Origin: CAVXJN01 sp963762165
Lineage (GTDB): Bacteria > Pseudomonadota > Gammaproteobacteria > JASBUN01
DNA: 64,000 nucleotides
Assembly (NCBI GenBank): GCA_963762165.1
Contig: CAVXJN010000004.1
Span: 217,100 to 281,099 of the forward strand
Direction of reading: 5' to 3'
The notes beneath the pieces are model-generated. The model was not told where the DNA came from, searched no databases, and saw nothing but the letters and a program-made list of their open reading frames with translations. The position numbers were made by a program, and so were the translations under genes. Positions within the stretch are counted from its first letter, which is position 1. Each line of letters opens with the position of its first letter. Below are positions 9,376-18,682 of this stretch, in pieces.

Positions 9376-9954
9376 TGCAAGCGCATTGAGGTCCCAAAAC
9401 ATGCGCAAGCCGGTCTTTCACACCTGTTGAAAACAGGCCGCCGGTTCATTGAGTGTCGCGTTGGATGCAGGTGTCGAAGGGCGCACCTGTCCCACGCTAC
9501 GACTTCGAGTTGGACGAACGAGCCATACATGACCGCTATACATTCTGTGTCACGGCCGCTATTGCCAAGCCATGGCCGCGAACGTCTGCCCGGCGGCCAA
9601 TGTTTTTGTTAACCTTTTTGCGCAGCCCGCTCGGCAGATCCGCAGGAAGCTGAATGCAACCAGCTCAGCATCCGATCATTACGAAGTGAGCCGCACGGAA
9701 ACCGACCCGATGACGTCGCGCCGCTTTCTCGACCCGGAACTCTATCGATATGTCCTTGACCGCTACGTGCAACGCCACGCTTTACGTCCATCGTCGTTCG
9801 GTCTCGCGCAAGCGACGGACCCTGTCGCCAGCGGCTGAAATCGCCACTCTTCGCGGCGCAATCCATGGAGAGTCTGCAGTTTTGAGCACGCATAGCATCG
9901 GAAAAATCAGCTGCTAGGCTATCTGAGTCGACGAGCAAGGCAGGAGCGCGAAAC
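9376..9954. other. Gene-poor stretch with a possible methyltransferase relic
   Basis: No intact gene is supported in these 579 bases. A short frame at 9710-9838 looks like the N-terminus of an O-methyltransferase (separate entry). The rest shows nothing recognisable. Confidence 0.5.
9710..9838 (+). pseudogene. Possible N-terminal fragment of a class I O-methyltransferase
   Basis: The 42-residue frame begins MTSRRFLDPELYRYVLDRYV. This resembles the first helix of the caffeoyl-CoA-type O-methyltransferase family (xxLxxxLYxYxLxxSxRE). It stops before any SAM-binding motif, and no continuation was found in the other frames. A decayed gene or a chance resemblance are both possible. Confidence 0.3.
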
Positions 9955-10410
9955 ATGATCCAACTGACGGTCAACGGTGAGTCCCGCGAAGTCGACGTCG
10001 ACCCGAATATGCCGCTGCTGTGGGTGCTGCGCGACGAGCTGAAACTCACCGGCACCAAGTACGGTTGCGGTGCCGGCCTGTGCGGCTCCTGCATGGTGCA
10101 TCTGAACGGCGATACGTTGTTTTCATGCCTGACTCCGGTGTCCGCGGTTGCCGGGCGGAATATCACCACCATCGAGGGCCTGGAGTCGAAAACGGCGCGC
10201 GCCGTGCAAGCGGCGTGGAACAAACTCGACGTCGTCCAGTGTGGTTACTGCCAGTCCGGTCAGATCATGGCGGCCACCGCGCTGCTGATGCGCAATCCTT
10301 CGCCCAGCACCAAGGAAATCGAAGCCACCATGGCGGCAAATCTCTGTCGCTGTGCGACCTATGTGCGTATCCGCGATGCCGTCGCCGAAGCCGCGAAGTC
10401 GCTCGCCTGA
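9955..10410 (+). CDS. (2Fe-2S) subunit of an IorA-type molybdenum hydroxylase
   Basis: This is the small iron-sulfur subunit of a xanthine-oxidase-family enzyme of the isoquinoline 1-oxidoreductase/aldehyde dehydrogenase type, 151 residues. The N-terminal plant-type ferredoxin cluster is held by Cys38, Cys43, Cys46 and Cys58 (YGCGAGLCGSC). The C-terminal helical cluster is held by Cys96, Cys99, Cys131 and Cys133 (QCGYCQSGQ and NLCRC). There is no signal peptide, so export would depend on the Tat signal of its partner encoded just downstream. The two genes are 14 bases apart and form an operon. No separate FAD subunit gene lies here, as is usual for the IorAB type, which passes electrons to a cytochrome. 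Confidence 0.95.
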   Translation: MIQLTVNGESREVDVDPNMPLLWVLRDELKLTGTKYGCGAGLCGSCMVHLNGDTLFSCLTPVSAVAGRNITTIEGLESKTARAVQAAWNKLDVVQCGYCQSGQIMAATALLMRNPSPSTKEIEATMAANLCRCATYVRIRDAVAEAAKSLA

Positions 10411-10424
10411 GGAGTCATGCAAAC

Positions 10425-12629
10425 GTGCCTACCAGCAACATCGTCAACGTAAGCCGGCGCAACTTTCTCAAAGCCGGTGTTGCCGCCGGCGCCGGCTTGA
10501 CCCTGGGCGTGTATTTTCCGTCCGTGCTCGGCAAAGAAGCCGACCAGCCGCTGTCCGGTCTGCACAGCGCTGGCAGCAAAGCGATCGGCGCCAATTCGTT
10601 CGCCCCGAACGCATTCGTGCGTATCGACCCGGACAATAGCGTTATCGTGATCGCCAAGCACCTGGAAATGGGCCAGGGCACCTATACCGGATTGTCGACA
10701 CTGGTCGCGGAAGAATTGGATGCGGCCTGGGCCCAGGTGCGGGTGGTCGCGGCTCCCGCCAACGCCGCGCTCTACAACAATTTGTCATGGGGTCCGATGC
10801 AGGGCACCGGCGGCAGTAGCGCCATCGCCAACTCGTTCATACAAATGCGCAAGGCCGGCGCCGCCGCCCGGCAGATGCTGGTGGCGGCAGCAGCCGAGCA
10901 ATGGAGTGTACCCGCCGGCGAGATCGATGTGCGCGAGGGCGTGATCCGGCACCAAGCTTCGGGCAAGCAGGCCAAAATGGGTGAGTTGGTGGAAGCGGCG
11001 GCAAAGCAGTCCGTGCCCGAGGATCCAAGGCTGAAAGATCCCAGCGAATTTCGATTGATCGGCACCCACGTGCCGCGCAAAGACAGCGCCAACAAGACCG
11101 ATGGCACGGCACGCTATACCCAGGACCTGCATCTGGAGGGCATGTTGACCGCTTGCGTTGCGCGGCCGCCGCGTTTCGGCGCGAAAGTCAAATCCGTAGA
11201 CGCCACCAAGGCCAAAGCCGTCAAAGGCGTCGTGGACGTAGTGCAGTTCCCCACCGGTGTGGCGGTGCTGGCGAACAATACCTGGACCGCTTGGCAGGGC
11301 CGCGACGCGCTGCAGGTGCAGTGGGACGAATCGGATGCCTTTAAGATGAGTTCCGGCGCCATGATGGCCGAATACCGAAAGCTCGCCGACAAACCCGGCG
11401 CCAGCGCGCGCAAGGATGGTGACCCGGAATCCACACTCCACAGCGCCACCAAGAAGTTGCACGCCACCTACGAATTTCCCTACCTGGCCCACGCCGCCAT
11501 GGAACCGCTCAACTGCGTGGTGCAGGTTACGGATCAGGGCTGTGAAATCTGGAATGGCGAACAGTTCCAGACCGTGGATCAGAACGCGGTCGCCAAGGTG
11601 CTGGGCATCGAGCCCGAACAAGTGAAGATCAACATGCTCTACGCCGGCGGTTCCTTTGGCCGGCGCGCCAATCCCCATTCCGACTACGTGGTCGAAGCGG
11701 TCACCATCGCCAAAGCCAGCAAACGCGATGTGCCGATCAAAATGGTATGGACCCGCGAGGACGACATGCGCAGCGGGTACTACCGGCCCATGTTTCTGCA
11801 CCGCATCGAAGCCGGTCTGGACGAAAACGGTAACGTCACCGCCTGGCAGCAGCGCATCGTCGGCCAGTCGATCATGCGCGGCACGGTGATGGAAAGCCGG
11901 ATCAAGGACGGCATCGATCCGGTTTCGGTGGAAGGCGCGGCCAACATGCCCTACGCCATTCCCAATATCAGCGTGCAACTGCATTCGCCGCAGATGGGCG
12001 TGCCGGTGCAATGGTGGCGATCAGTGGGTTCCACTCATACCGCCTACGCCGTCGAATGCTTTATGGACGAATTGGCAGCAGCAGCGCAGCAGGACCCGGT
12101 CGCGTTCCGTCGCGCTTTGCTCAAAGACAATCCCCGCTGGCTCGGTGTCCTGAATACGGTTGCGGAAAACGCCGGTTGGGGCGATCCGCTCGCGAAGGGC
12201 CGCGGACGCGGCGTGGCGGTGCATAAATCCTTCAATACCTACGTCGCTCAGGTGGCCGAAGTCACGTTGCGCGACCAGGGCGACTTTACCGTCGATCGGG
12301 TGGTGGTCGCAGTGGACTGCGGCGTTGCGGTCAACCCCGATGTCATCAAGGCCCAAATGGAAGGCGGGGTCGGATTCGGTCTCGCTGCGGCGCTCACCGG
12401 TGCCATCACCCTCGAGGACGGCCACGTGCAGCAGGGCAATTTCGATGGTTACAAGATTCTGCGCATCGCCCAGATGCCGAAGATCGAAGTACACATCGTG
12501 AAATCCGCGGAAGCGCCCACCGGTGTAGGTGAGCCTGCGGTGCCGGTGGTCGCGCCGGCGGTGGCCAATGCGTTGTACGCCGCTACCGGCAAGCGGCATT
12601 ACGTGCTGCCATTGCTGGACAGCGCCTGA
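10425..12629 (+). CDS. Molybdopterin-binding subunit of an IorB-type molybdenum hydroxylase
   Basis: This 734-residue large subunit binds the molybdenum cofactor and hydroxylates an aldehyde or N-heterocycle with water as oxygen source. GTG 10425 is the start: no in-frame ATG precedes the Tat signal SRRNFLKAG (residues 10-18), and GAGGAG lies about 10 bases upstream. Family landmarks are AHAAMEPLNCVV, YAGGSFGRRANPHSDYV, QWWRSVGSTHTAYAVECFMD and, near the C-terminus, GVGEPAVP, whose Glu is the expected catalytic base. The Tat signal places the complex in the periplasm. The substrate cannot be told from the sequence. Confidence 0.95.
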   Translation: MPTSNIVNVSRRNFLKAGVAAGAGLTLGVYFPSVLGKEADQPLSGLHSAGSKAIGANSFAPNAFVRIDPDNSVIVIAKHLEMGQGTYTGLSTLVAEELDAAWAQVRVVAAPANAALYNNLSWGPMQGTGGSSAIANSFIQMRKAGAAARQMLVAAAAEQWSVPAGEIDVREGVIRHQASGKQAKMGELVEAAAKQSVPEDPRLKDPSEFRLIGTHVPRKDSANKTDGTARYTQDLHLEGMLTACVARPPRFGAKVKSVDATKAKAVKGVVDVVQFPTGVAVLANNTWTAWQGRDALQVQWDESDAFKMSSGAMMAEYRKLADKPGASARKDGDPESTLHSATKKLHATYEFPYLAHAAMEPLNCVVQVTDQGCEIWNGEQFQTVDQNAVAKVLGIEPEQVKINMLYAGGSFGRRANPHSDYVVEAVTIAKASKRDVPIKMVWTREDDMRSGYYRPMFLHRIEAGLDENGNVTAWQQRIVGQSIMRGTVMESRIKDGIDPVSVEGAANMPYAIPNISVQLHSPQMGVPVQWWRSVGSTHTAYAVECFMDELAAAAQQDPVAFRRALLKDNPRWLGVLNTVAENAGWGDPLAKGRGRGVAVHKSFNTYVAQVAEVTLRDQGDFTVDRVVVAVDCGVAVNPDVIKAQMEGGVGFGLAAALTGAITLEDGHVQQGNFDGYKILRIAQMPKIEVHIVKSAEAPTGVGEPAVPVVAPAVANALYAATGKRHYVLPLLDSA

Positions 12630-12696
12630 ACCGCAGGCAGTCGAGCGCAGCGCCCAGGGCTCAGACGTTGGTTCGAATTGTATGGGTACTGAAACG

Positions 12697-12724
12697 CAAG
12701 AACCCCGCCGAAGCGGGGTTCTTG
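12697..12724 (-). terminator. Hairpin terminator of the first PEP-CTERM gene
   Basis: A perfect 12-bp stem, CAAGAACCCCGC against GCGGGGTTCTTG, closes a 4-base loop. On the minus strand the loop is UUCG, a very stable tetraloop. It lies just after the stop of the PEP-CTERM gene and between convergent genes, so it may serve both. Confidence 0.75.
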
Positions 12725-12746
12725 GAGTTCAGGAGCAGGTTTTGGT

Positions 12747-13517
12747 TCAGCCTTTACGGCGTCGGCGTGCAAACGCCAAGCCCAGCATGCCGAAGCCCAG
12801 CAAGCCGAGAACCGACGGTTCCGGCACGCTGGCACCGCCACCGTCCACCAGCACGTTGATGACGTTCATCGCGAGGACGTCTTGCTGCGACACTTGGGCG
12901 ACTTCCAATCCCGGGTTCAATACTGCGAGCCCGATCTCGTAGGTGCCCGGTATGGTGACGTCGATTCCGAGCGGCATCCATCCTACATTCTGCGAGTTCT
13001 GCACCACATAATATCCGCCGCTGACGCCGCGATCGGCGTTGGTCACGCCGTCGTCGGCGCCGGCACCGTTGCCGGTAGCGTTGGTGCCGTAGGCGTTATC
13101 TGTCCAGATAGTGAGCGGATCGAATGGAAATGAAAAGCTGACGGCAGAACTAGGGTCGGTATCGATGGCCATCAATACTGAAACCCCGTCGAACAGACGG
13201 CCCGGGTTGGATACGCCATCGGCGTTGAGATTGATCGAGAACTCGAAGTTCCACATGGCAGCGCTACCGCTGCTGTAGCCGGAATCCTGGTTGTAAGTGC
13301 CGTCGCCATTGCTGCCGTAGACGCCGGCATAGCGCTTCTTGGCCCGCAGGCCCAATTCGATGTTGTTTTCGGTGTTGACGGTCCAGGCACCGTTGCCGTT
13401 GCCGCTGCCGAAGATCACGTCGGGTGTGATGTTCTGGTCGTACATTGGCACCGCAAATGCGGAATTTGCACAAAGCGCGGCCCCTGCGGCGACCGCAATG
13501 CTGAATTTCTTAATCAT
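12747..13517 (-). CDS. PEP-CTERM sorting domain protein
   Basis: The 256-residue protein has an N-terminal signal peptide (cleavage near NSAFAVP). Its C-terminus has the full tripartite PEP-CTERM signal: SVPEPSVLGLLGFGMLGLAF followed by ARRRRKG. Such proteins are cut by an exosortase and delivered to the cell surface or exopolysaccharide matrix. The middle is Gly/Asn/Ser/Asp-rich beta structure without a named domain; a YDQNITPDVIFGSGNGNG start and repeated GN motifs suggest a carbohydrate-binding-like sandwich. No exosortase gene is in the window. The gene has its own terminator and an AT-rich upstream region with a possible sigma-54 site. Confidence 0.92.
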   Translation of the reverse strand: MIKKFSIAVAAGAALCANSAFAVPMYDQNITPDVIFGSGNGNGAWTVNTENNIELGLRAKKRYAGVYGSNGDGTYNQDSGYSSGSAAMWNFEFSINLNADGVSNPGRLFDGVSVLMAIDTDPSSAVSFSFPFDPLTIWTDNAYGTNATGNGAGADDGVTNADRGVSGGYYVVQNSQNVGWMPLGIDVTIPGTYEIGLAVLNPGLEVAQVSQQDVLAMNVINVLVDGGGASVPEPSVLGLLGFGMLGLAFARRRRKG

Positions 13518-13620
13518 GTAACCCCCAAATCGGTTTTGTTAACGTCGGGCCGACGGCGGCACGACGTCTACGTGGCATACGCTGCACCCCGGCAGGCGCA
13601 CCACGTTGGGGCAGAATAAA

Positions 13621-13635
13621 GCAAATATTATTCCG
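13621..13635 (-). promoter_or_regulatory. Weak sigma-54 promoter candidate for the PEP-CTERM gene
   Basis: Read on the minus strand, CGGAAT-N5-TTGC keeps the GG and GC doublets at the sigma-54 spacing (GG-N10-GC), about 104 bases before the start codon. The -24 half matches the consensus poorly. It is supported mainly by a better site at another PEP-CTERM gene (52241). Confidence 0.3.
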
Positions 13636-13729
13636 GGTATTATTAAATCTTTATACCACAATAGTTTAAAGGTACAAGATCGGCGCCCTCGAAAGTCTGC
13701 GGCCTCATCTGTAAAACCATCCGACACTC

Positions 13730-14866
13730 ATGGATAGCGCAACGGCGGTCGGAGAGTGGCCTCGCTGCGTTGGACTAGGCTGGGAAAAGCGTGCCCGCAT
13801 CGCGCCGCCACTGGCTCCGCCAATCGCATTTATGCCTGCTACCCAAGTTTGGCCGTTGGGCCTCAGCATTGTTCTGTTTCTGATTTCCATTCCGGTGATC
13901 GGCGTCTGTGGGGTTATGGTGACTTCGCGGGCCGAGCGCCTATCCCAGTTGACTGGCCTCGGCCAGGCGCTGGTCGGCGCCGTGTTTCTCGGCGCCATGA
14001 CTTCGCTGCCGGGTTTGATTACTTCGTTGACCGCCGCGGCGCAGGGCCACCCGGAGTTGGCGGTGAGCAACGCGGTCGGCGGCATCGCGGTGCAGACTGC
14101 CTTCCTGGCGCTGGCTGACATGTTTTATCGCAGCGCCAACCTCGAGCACGCCGCGGCTTCGGAAGCCAACCTGGTTCAAGCCGCGCTGTTGGTGGTGCTG
14201 TTGGGTATCCCGCTGTTGGCCGGGTTCACGCCGCGCTACACCGTCTGGAGCGTGCACCCGGTATCGGTTTTGCTGATCGCGGCCTACGTCTTCGGCCTGC
14301 GGCTCGTTTCCGGGGCCCATCGGGCGCCCATGTGGCAGCCCAAGCGTACCCGCGAGACCGAGACGGAAGAGACCGCGGCGGCGCCGGCGGCGCGCGCCGA
14401 CCTGCTGCGTTTGTGGGCCTCGTTCCTGGCCCTGGCCGCGATCGTGGCAGTGGCCGGCTGGGTAATCGGCAGCGCCGGCATCGCCATCTCCAAACAGACC
14501 GGCATGAGCGAGGGCGTGGTCGGCACCTTGTTCACCGCCACGACCACCTCGCTGCCCGAGGCCGTGATCGCGATCGCAGCGGTACGCCGCGGCGCCCTGA
14601 CCCTCGCCGTGGGCGACATCATCGGCGGCAACACATTCGACGTACTGTTCCTGGCGTTTTCCGACCTGACGTATCGCGGCGGCTCCATCTATCATGCGGT
14701 TACCCAGACGCAAGCGTTCTGGCTGGCGTTGAGCCTGTTGATGGCGGCGGTGCTGCTGCTCGGGCTGTTGCGACGGGAGAAGCATGGGGTCGGCAACATC
14801 GGCTTCGAAAGCTCCACCGTTTTGGCGTTATACGCGGCAGGCGTAGCACTGCTGTTCGTGTCGTGA
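13730..14866 (+). CDS. Sodium/calcium exchanger family membrane protein
   Basis: This is a CaCA-superfamily cation antiporter, predicted to extrude Ca2+ or another cation in exchange for Na+ or H+. Two inverted alpha-repeats are visible. The first holds GAVFLGAMTSLPGLITSLTA with SNAVGG; the second holds TATTTSLPEAVIAIAA with VGDIIGGNTFDV. About ten transmembrane helices flank a charged cytoplasmic loop (RTRETETEET). ATG 13832 is an equally plausible start: the first 34 residues from ATG 13730 are not family-like, and neither start has a clear ribosome binding site. The first repeat has SLPG where most members have SxPE, so one metal-binding acid is missing. Confidence 0.85.
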   Translation: MDSATAVGEWPRCVGLGWEKRARIAPPLAPPIAFMPATQVWPLGLSIVLFLISIPVIGVCGVMVTSRAERLSQLTGLGQALVGAVFLGAMTSLPGLITSLTAAAQGHPELAVSNAVGGIAVQTAFLALADMFYRSANLEHAAASEANLVQAALLVVLLGIPLLAGFTPRYTVWSVHPVSVLLIAAYVFGLRLVSGAHRAPMWQPKRTRETETEETAAAPAARADLLRLWASFLALAAIVAVAGWVIGSAGIAISKQTGMSEGVVGTLFTATTTSLPEAVIAIAAVRRGALTLAVGDIIGGNTFDVLFLAFSDLTYRGGSIYHAVTQTQAFWLALSLLMAAVLLLGLLRREKHGVGNIGFESSTVLALYAAGVALLFVS

Positions 14867-14973
14867 CGCAGGCGGCAAAACTTCGGAATTTCGACCACAC
14901 TAGAAATCGGCCCGTACAGCGCCCGACCACCGTGCGCTGCCGTTGTCCACCCAGACCAGAGGAGGGACGCCCC

Positions 14974-15516
14974 ATGAAAGCGGCGTCGATTGTGTTTTCA
15001 CTGATGAGCGTCATGCTCTTTGGCATCACCGGCTCGGCGAACGCGGAACCGGAAGCCAGGGGGGCGACGATGCCCATGCATGGCGCGCAACACGCCGGCC
15101 CATACCACGGCCATGGCGCAATGGCAGACGGCGATGCGGCACGCTGCGCGGAAGCGCAACGCGCCTTGAATCCCATAAAAGCGGAATACGCTAAAAAGCA
15201 GGCTCCCCTGAAGGCGCGCTACAAGGCGCTCAAGCTTGAGTTGATGGCCCTGGCGTTGACGGATACGCCGGACAGTGCTGCGATCGACAAGAAGATCGAC
15301 GAGATGCTCGAACTCAAGCGCCAACTACTGCGCAACAAGGCTGACAAAGTCAGCGCAATCCGCAACGCCTTGGACGAGGATCAACGTCCTCAATACGATC
15401 TGCGTGTAATGAAGAAGGCGGCGCGCGCCGGCGCGCATCACGGCAGCCGCGCCGGTTGCCATGGCTTTGGACATGGCGGCATGCACGGGCACGGCTACGG
15501 CGGAACGGAACGCTGA
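14974..15516 (+). CDS. Spy/CpxP-like periplasmic protein, His-rich
   Basis: The 180-residue exported protein has a signal peptide (cleavage near SANAEP) and a strong GAGGAGGG ribosome binding site. The mature core resembles Spy-type chaperones or heavy-metal-resistance periplasmic proteins: an ERCAEAQ-like helix, then paired helices with LTDTPDSAAIDKKIDEMLEL and the DEDQRPQYD motif (compare LTxEQRxxL). Both ends of the mature protein are rich in His, Gly and Met, which suggests metal binding. It precedes the cytochrome b gene by about 110 bases on the same strand. Confidence 0.72.
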   Translation: MKAASIVFSLMSVMLFGITGSANAEPEARGATMPMHGAQHAGPYHGHGAMADGDAARCAEAQRALNPIKAEYAKKQAPLKARYKALKLELMALALTDTPDSAAIDKKIDEMLELKRQLLRNKADKVSAIRNALDEDQRPQYDLRVMKKAARAGAHHGSRAGCHGFGHGGMHGHGYGGTER

Positions 15517-15627
15517 ACGCCGATAGCAGCCGCCGATGACCGGAATGCATCAATTGGCTGGCGGGTCGGCGCGGTCCGATGGCGTTGGTTGGCGACCGAG
15601 CGCCTGCGCCCGCGTCCGGGAGGCGCT

Positions 15628-16446
15628 ATGGCTCGGCTAGGCGCAAAGTCCGGGTTCGTCTATCGGCACCCCTTGCCGGTTCGCATTGCCCATTGGCTCA
15701 ACCTGCTGGTGATGGCGATCCTGCTCGGCAGCGGCCTGCAGATATTCAACGCCCATCCCACCTTGTATTGGGGCGAGCGCTCCGATCCGGAACGTGCCTG
15801 GCTGCAGTTGGGCGCCGAACCGGACGAGGACGGCGAGTTGCGCGGTGTGACCCGCCTGTTCGGCATCGATTTCGATACCACCGGCGTGCTGGGGGTGTCC
15901 GCCAGCCCCTACGGCCGCCCGGAAGCGCGTGGTTTCCCGGCATGGGCCACCATTCCCGGCGCCCGTTGGCTGGCGATGGGCCGCACCTGGCATTTTTTCT
16001 TCGCCTGGGTATTCGTGATCAATGGCGGCCTTTACCTGCTCTACACCTTCGCCAGTCGGGAACGACGGGCGCGGTTTTTCCCCAACCGCGACGAGTTGCG
16101 CCATCTGGGCGGCGCCATCGGCGAACATCTGCATTGGCGGCGGCTGCGCAGCCAGGCGCTGGCAGGTTATAACGTGCTGCAGAAGCTGTCCTATGTAACC
16201 GTGCTGCTGGTGTTGGGGCCGCTGGTGGTGTTGACCGGCCTGGCGATGTCGCCGTGGTTGAACTCGGTGTTACCGCTGCCGGCAGTATTCGACGGCCGCC
16301 AGTCGGCGCGGACCATCCACTTTCTGGTGGCGTTCGGGTTTGCCCTGTTTTTCGCCGTCCACCTGTTGATGGTGCTGCTGGTGGGCCCGTTGAATCATGT
16401 CCGTGCCATGATCACCGGACGGCTGCGCGTGGAGCGGGGTACCTGA
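15628..16446 (+). CDS. Cytochrome b561-type membrane subunit
   Basis: This is a four-helix membrane cytochrome b, 272 residues, likely passing electrons between quinones and the periplasmic molybdoenzyme encoded next. Candidate haem-ligand histidines are His14 and His22 (VYRHPLPVRIAHWLN), the WHFFFAW helix, and the two in IHFLVAFGFALFFAVH. ATG 15628 is chosen because GGGAGG lies 5 bases upstream; a TTG at 15589 is the earlier alternative. A loop of about 90 residues separates helix 1 from helix 2. Its stop is 2 bases before the next start, so the two genes form an operon. Confidence 0.87.
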   Translation: MARLGAKSGFVYRHPLPVRIAHWLNLLVMAILLGSGLQIFNAHPTLYWGERSDPERAWLQLGAEPDEDGELRGVTRLFGIDFDTTGVLGVSASPYGRPEARGFPAWATIPGARWLAMGRTWHFFFAWVFVINGGLYLLYTFASRERRARFFPNRDELRHLGGAIGEHLHWRRLRSQALAGYNVLQKLSYVTVLLVLGPLVVLTGLAMSPWLNSVLPLPAVFDGRQSARTIHFLVAFGFALFFAVHLLMVLLVGPLNHVRAMITGRLRVERGT

Positions 16447-16448
16447 GC

Positions 16449-17210
16449 ATGATCTCCAAGCGCCGCCGCCAGTTCCTGTTGCGAACGCTGGGCGCTGCTG
16501 CCGGCATCCCCCTGAGCGGCTGTGACCGCCTGTCCCAAAGTGCCTGGTTCACGCGGATGCTCGGCAGCGCAGAAGGCCTCAACCGCAGCCTGCATCACGC
16601 GCTAGCGCGCTCGGATTCTCTGGCCGAAGAGTTCACGGAAACCGATCTGTCGGCGCATTTCCCGGCCAACGGCAGTACCAATCCCGCCGATGCGGTATAT
16701 CGTCGCCTGGCCGCGGGCGGATTCCAGGACTGGCAGTTGGAGGTCACGGGATTGGTCGCCAATGCCCGCAAATTCAGTCTCGACGATCTGCGCGATCTGC
16801 CCTCCCGCACCCAGATCACCCGCCACGACTGTGTCGAGGGGTGGAGCGCCATTGCGCAATGGAAAGGGGTGCGCATGGCGGCGTTGCTCGATGAGGTGAG
16901 GCCGAAACCCGAGGCGCGCTTCGTGGTGTTCCGCTGCTACGACAGTTTGGAGGCTGGTTCGCCGTATTACGAAAGCATCGATTTCGAGGACGCGCTGCAT
17001 CCGCAGACGCTGCTGGCCTATGAATGGAACAACCAGCTGCTGCCGATTCGCTATGGCGCGCCGCTGCGACTGCGGGTCGAGCGCCAACTCGGCTACAAAA
17101 TGGCCAAGTACATTCGCGCCATCGAGGTCGTCGATTCCTTGTCCGGCATCTATGGTGGCAAAGGTGGGTATTGGGAAGACCGCGGTTACGCTTGGTACGC
17201 GGGCATATGA
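16449..17210 (+). CDS. Sulfite-oxidase-fold molybdopterin oxidoreductase
   Basis: The 253-residue protein carries a Tat signal (KRRRQFLLRTLGAAAG) ending in a lipobox-like LSGC, so it is probably exported folded and may be lipid-anchored. The SUOX molybdopterin fold is recognised from ITRHDCVEGWS, where Cys128 should ligate the molybdenum, and from YESIDFEDALHPQTLLAYEW and the LGYKMAKYIRAIEVVD ending. It lacks the C-terminal dimerisation domain of sulfite oxidases, as in MsrP/YedY-like proteins. It is encoded 2 bases after a cytochrome b, which is its likely redox partner. The substrate is unknown. Confidence 0.9.
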   Translation: MISKRRRQFLLRTLGAAAGIPLSGCDRLSQSAWFTRMLGSAEGLNRSLHHALARSDSLAEEFTETDLSAHFPANGSTNPADAVYRRLAAGGFQDWQLEVTGLVANARKFSLDDLRDLPSRTQITRHDCVEGWSAIAQWKGVRMAALLDEVRPKPEARFVVFRCYDSLEAGSPYYESIDFEDALHPQTLLAYEWNNQLLPIRYGAPLRLRVERQLGYKMAKYIRAIEVVDSLSGIYGGKGGYWEDRGYAWYAGI

Positions 17211-17288
17211 ACGCGGTACTGCTTGCCGGTGGCGCCGGCCGGGACGCTGAGCCGGAGGACTCAGACTGGGGCGAAGCCCGCAGAGGGT

Positions 17289-17609
17289 TCAGGGTCGGCT
17301 GACTGCCTGTACCCGGATGAATCGACAGGCGACCAGGAACTCGCCTCCATCGATCGGTTCGCAGCGCACCACCTGCCCCTGCGCCGTCATCGCCGGCACG
17401 CTCTTGTTGCTCCCGGGCTTGAACTCGATTTCGATCGATGCCTGAACCGTGAGCGCTTGCTTGCACACCATTTGCACGCCGGTAGCGGAGAAATCCGTGC
17501 TGATGCCGACCATGCGCCTGGTCATGCCATCCACCCGGTACAACAGTGGGCAACGGCTCTGCACGCGCGGAAACAGGCGCTTCTCGAGGATTTCGGTCTC
17601 AGGTTGCAT
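17289..17609 (-). CDS. PilZ domain protein
   Basis: This is a stand-alone PilZ domain of 106 residues. The two c-di-GMP-binding motifs are both present: RLFPR (RxxxR, residues 11-15) and DFSATG (DxSxxG, residues 39-44). It probably acts as a cytoplasmic c-di-GMP receptor for motility or exopolysaccharide control. It is a single gene, convergent with the oxidoreductase gene. No strong ribosome binding site precedes the ATG. Confidence 0.9.
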   Translation of the reverse strand: MQPETEILEKRLFPRVQSRCPLLYRVDGMTRRMVGISTDFSATGVQMVCKQALTVQASIEIEFKPGSNKSVPAMTAQGQVVRCEPIDGGEFLVACRFIRVQAVSRP

Positions 17610-17872
17610 GTCGGTTCGCGCTTGGTTTCCGCGTCGGTTTGTTATGAATCAAAGTATCGGCTGGCAATGCAGTTCGCTTTAGGCGACGGCCCCGCGGCCG
17701 CCCCACTAACTCTGCCAGGTCCAGGGGCGCAGCCAATCATTCTTTGCAAAACATAGGATTGTCTGATCGCAGACCGCTGCGGGCGGCCGCCTACGTTCGC
17801 CGTCGCGGCCGGCGATTGCCGTGTCGGCGCCGCCGGTTCGCGCCGCCATGGCGCACGTCTGCCGGGTGCTGC

Positions 17873-18682
17873 CTAACGGCAATTCGGTTTCAGACCGCGG
17901 GCCTGTGCCTGCTGGTACAAGCGCATGGCGTCGGGCAGCTTCTGCTGCAACGCCGCGATCCGGGTATCGCCGGAGGGGTGCGTAGAAAGGAATTCCGGCG
18001 GATTGCCGCCGCTGGACGCCATCATGTTGCGCCAGAGATCGATGCTTTCCCGGGGATCGAAGCCGGCTTCCGCCATATACCGCAAGCCGATGACGTCCGC
18101 CTCCGACTCCTGGGCTCGGCTGAACGGCAGAATCACACCATACTGGGCCCCCAGGCCGAGCAGCCCCATGAGCGTTTGTTGGTCGCCGTAACCCTTGGCG
18201 CCTGCGACGGCCGCCGCCAGTTGCAAGCCGGCGGAAGTGGCGTATTGGGTCGACATGCGGGCATTGGCGTGTTGGGCCTGGACGTGGGCCAGTTCATGGC
18301 CGATGACCGTGGCCAGTTGGGCCTGGTTCTTGGCAACGTTCAGCAACCCGGTGTAGACGCCGATGTTGCCGCCGGGAAGCGCGAACGCATTGACGGTTTT
18401 GTCTTCCTTGAAGACCGAAACCGTCCATTGGCCGCCGTCGATCGGTGGGGGCACCACTTTCGTCAGAGCGTGGGCGACGCATTCCACGTAGCGCCGCTGG
18501 GCTGGGTCCTGGGTTTGCGGGGTTTTCTTCTTGATTTCCTGGTATGCGGAATCCCCCATTTGCGCCATCTGCGCCGGGGCGAAGAACTCCAGTTGGCGTC
18601 GGCCCGTGGGCGAGGTGGCGCAGGCGGTCAAGAGCACAATGGCTAGCGCCGCGCCCAGGAAATTGATGGTCCGAACAGTCAT
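17873..18682 (-). CDS. M48 family zinc metalloprotease lipoprotein
   Basis: This is a periplasmic M48 peptidase of the LoiP/YggG type, 269 residues. Start 18682 has GGGAGAAA upstream and gives a lipoprotein signal with Cys21 in LLTAC. The zinc site HELAH occupies residues 129-133, and the third ligand is in ESEADVIGLRYM. The THPSGDTRIAAL motif near the C-terminus is typical of the family. It probably degrades misfolded envelope proteins. The gene lies alone between PilZ and the Mrr-type nuclease. Confidence 0.93.
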   Translation of the reverse strand: MTVRTINFLGAALAIVLLTACATSPTGRRQLEFFAPAQMAQMGDSAYQEIKKKTPQTQDPAQRRYVECVAHALTKVVPPPIDGGQWTVSVFKEDKTVNAFALPGGNIGVYTGLLNVAKNQAQLATVIGHELAHVQAQHANARMSTQYATSAGLQLAAAVAGAKGYGDQQTLMGLLGLGAQYGVILPFSRAQESEADVIGLRYMAEAGFDPRESIDLWRNMMASSGGNPPEFLSTHPSGDTRIAALQQKLPDAMRLYQQAQARGLKPNCR

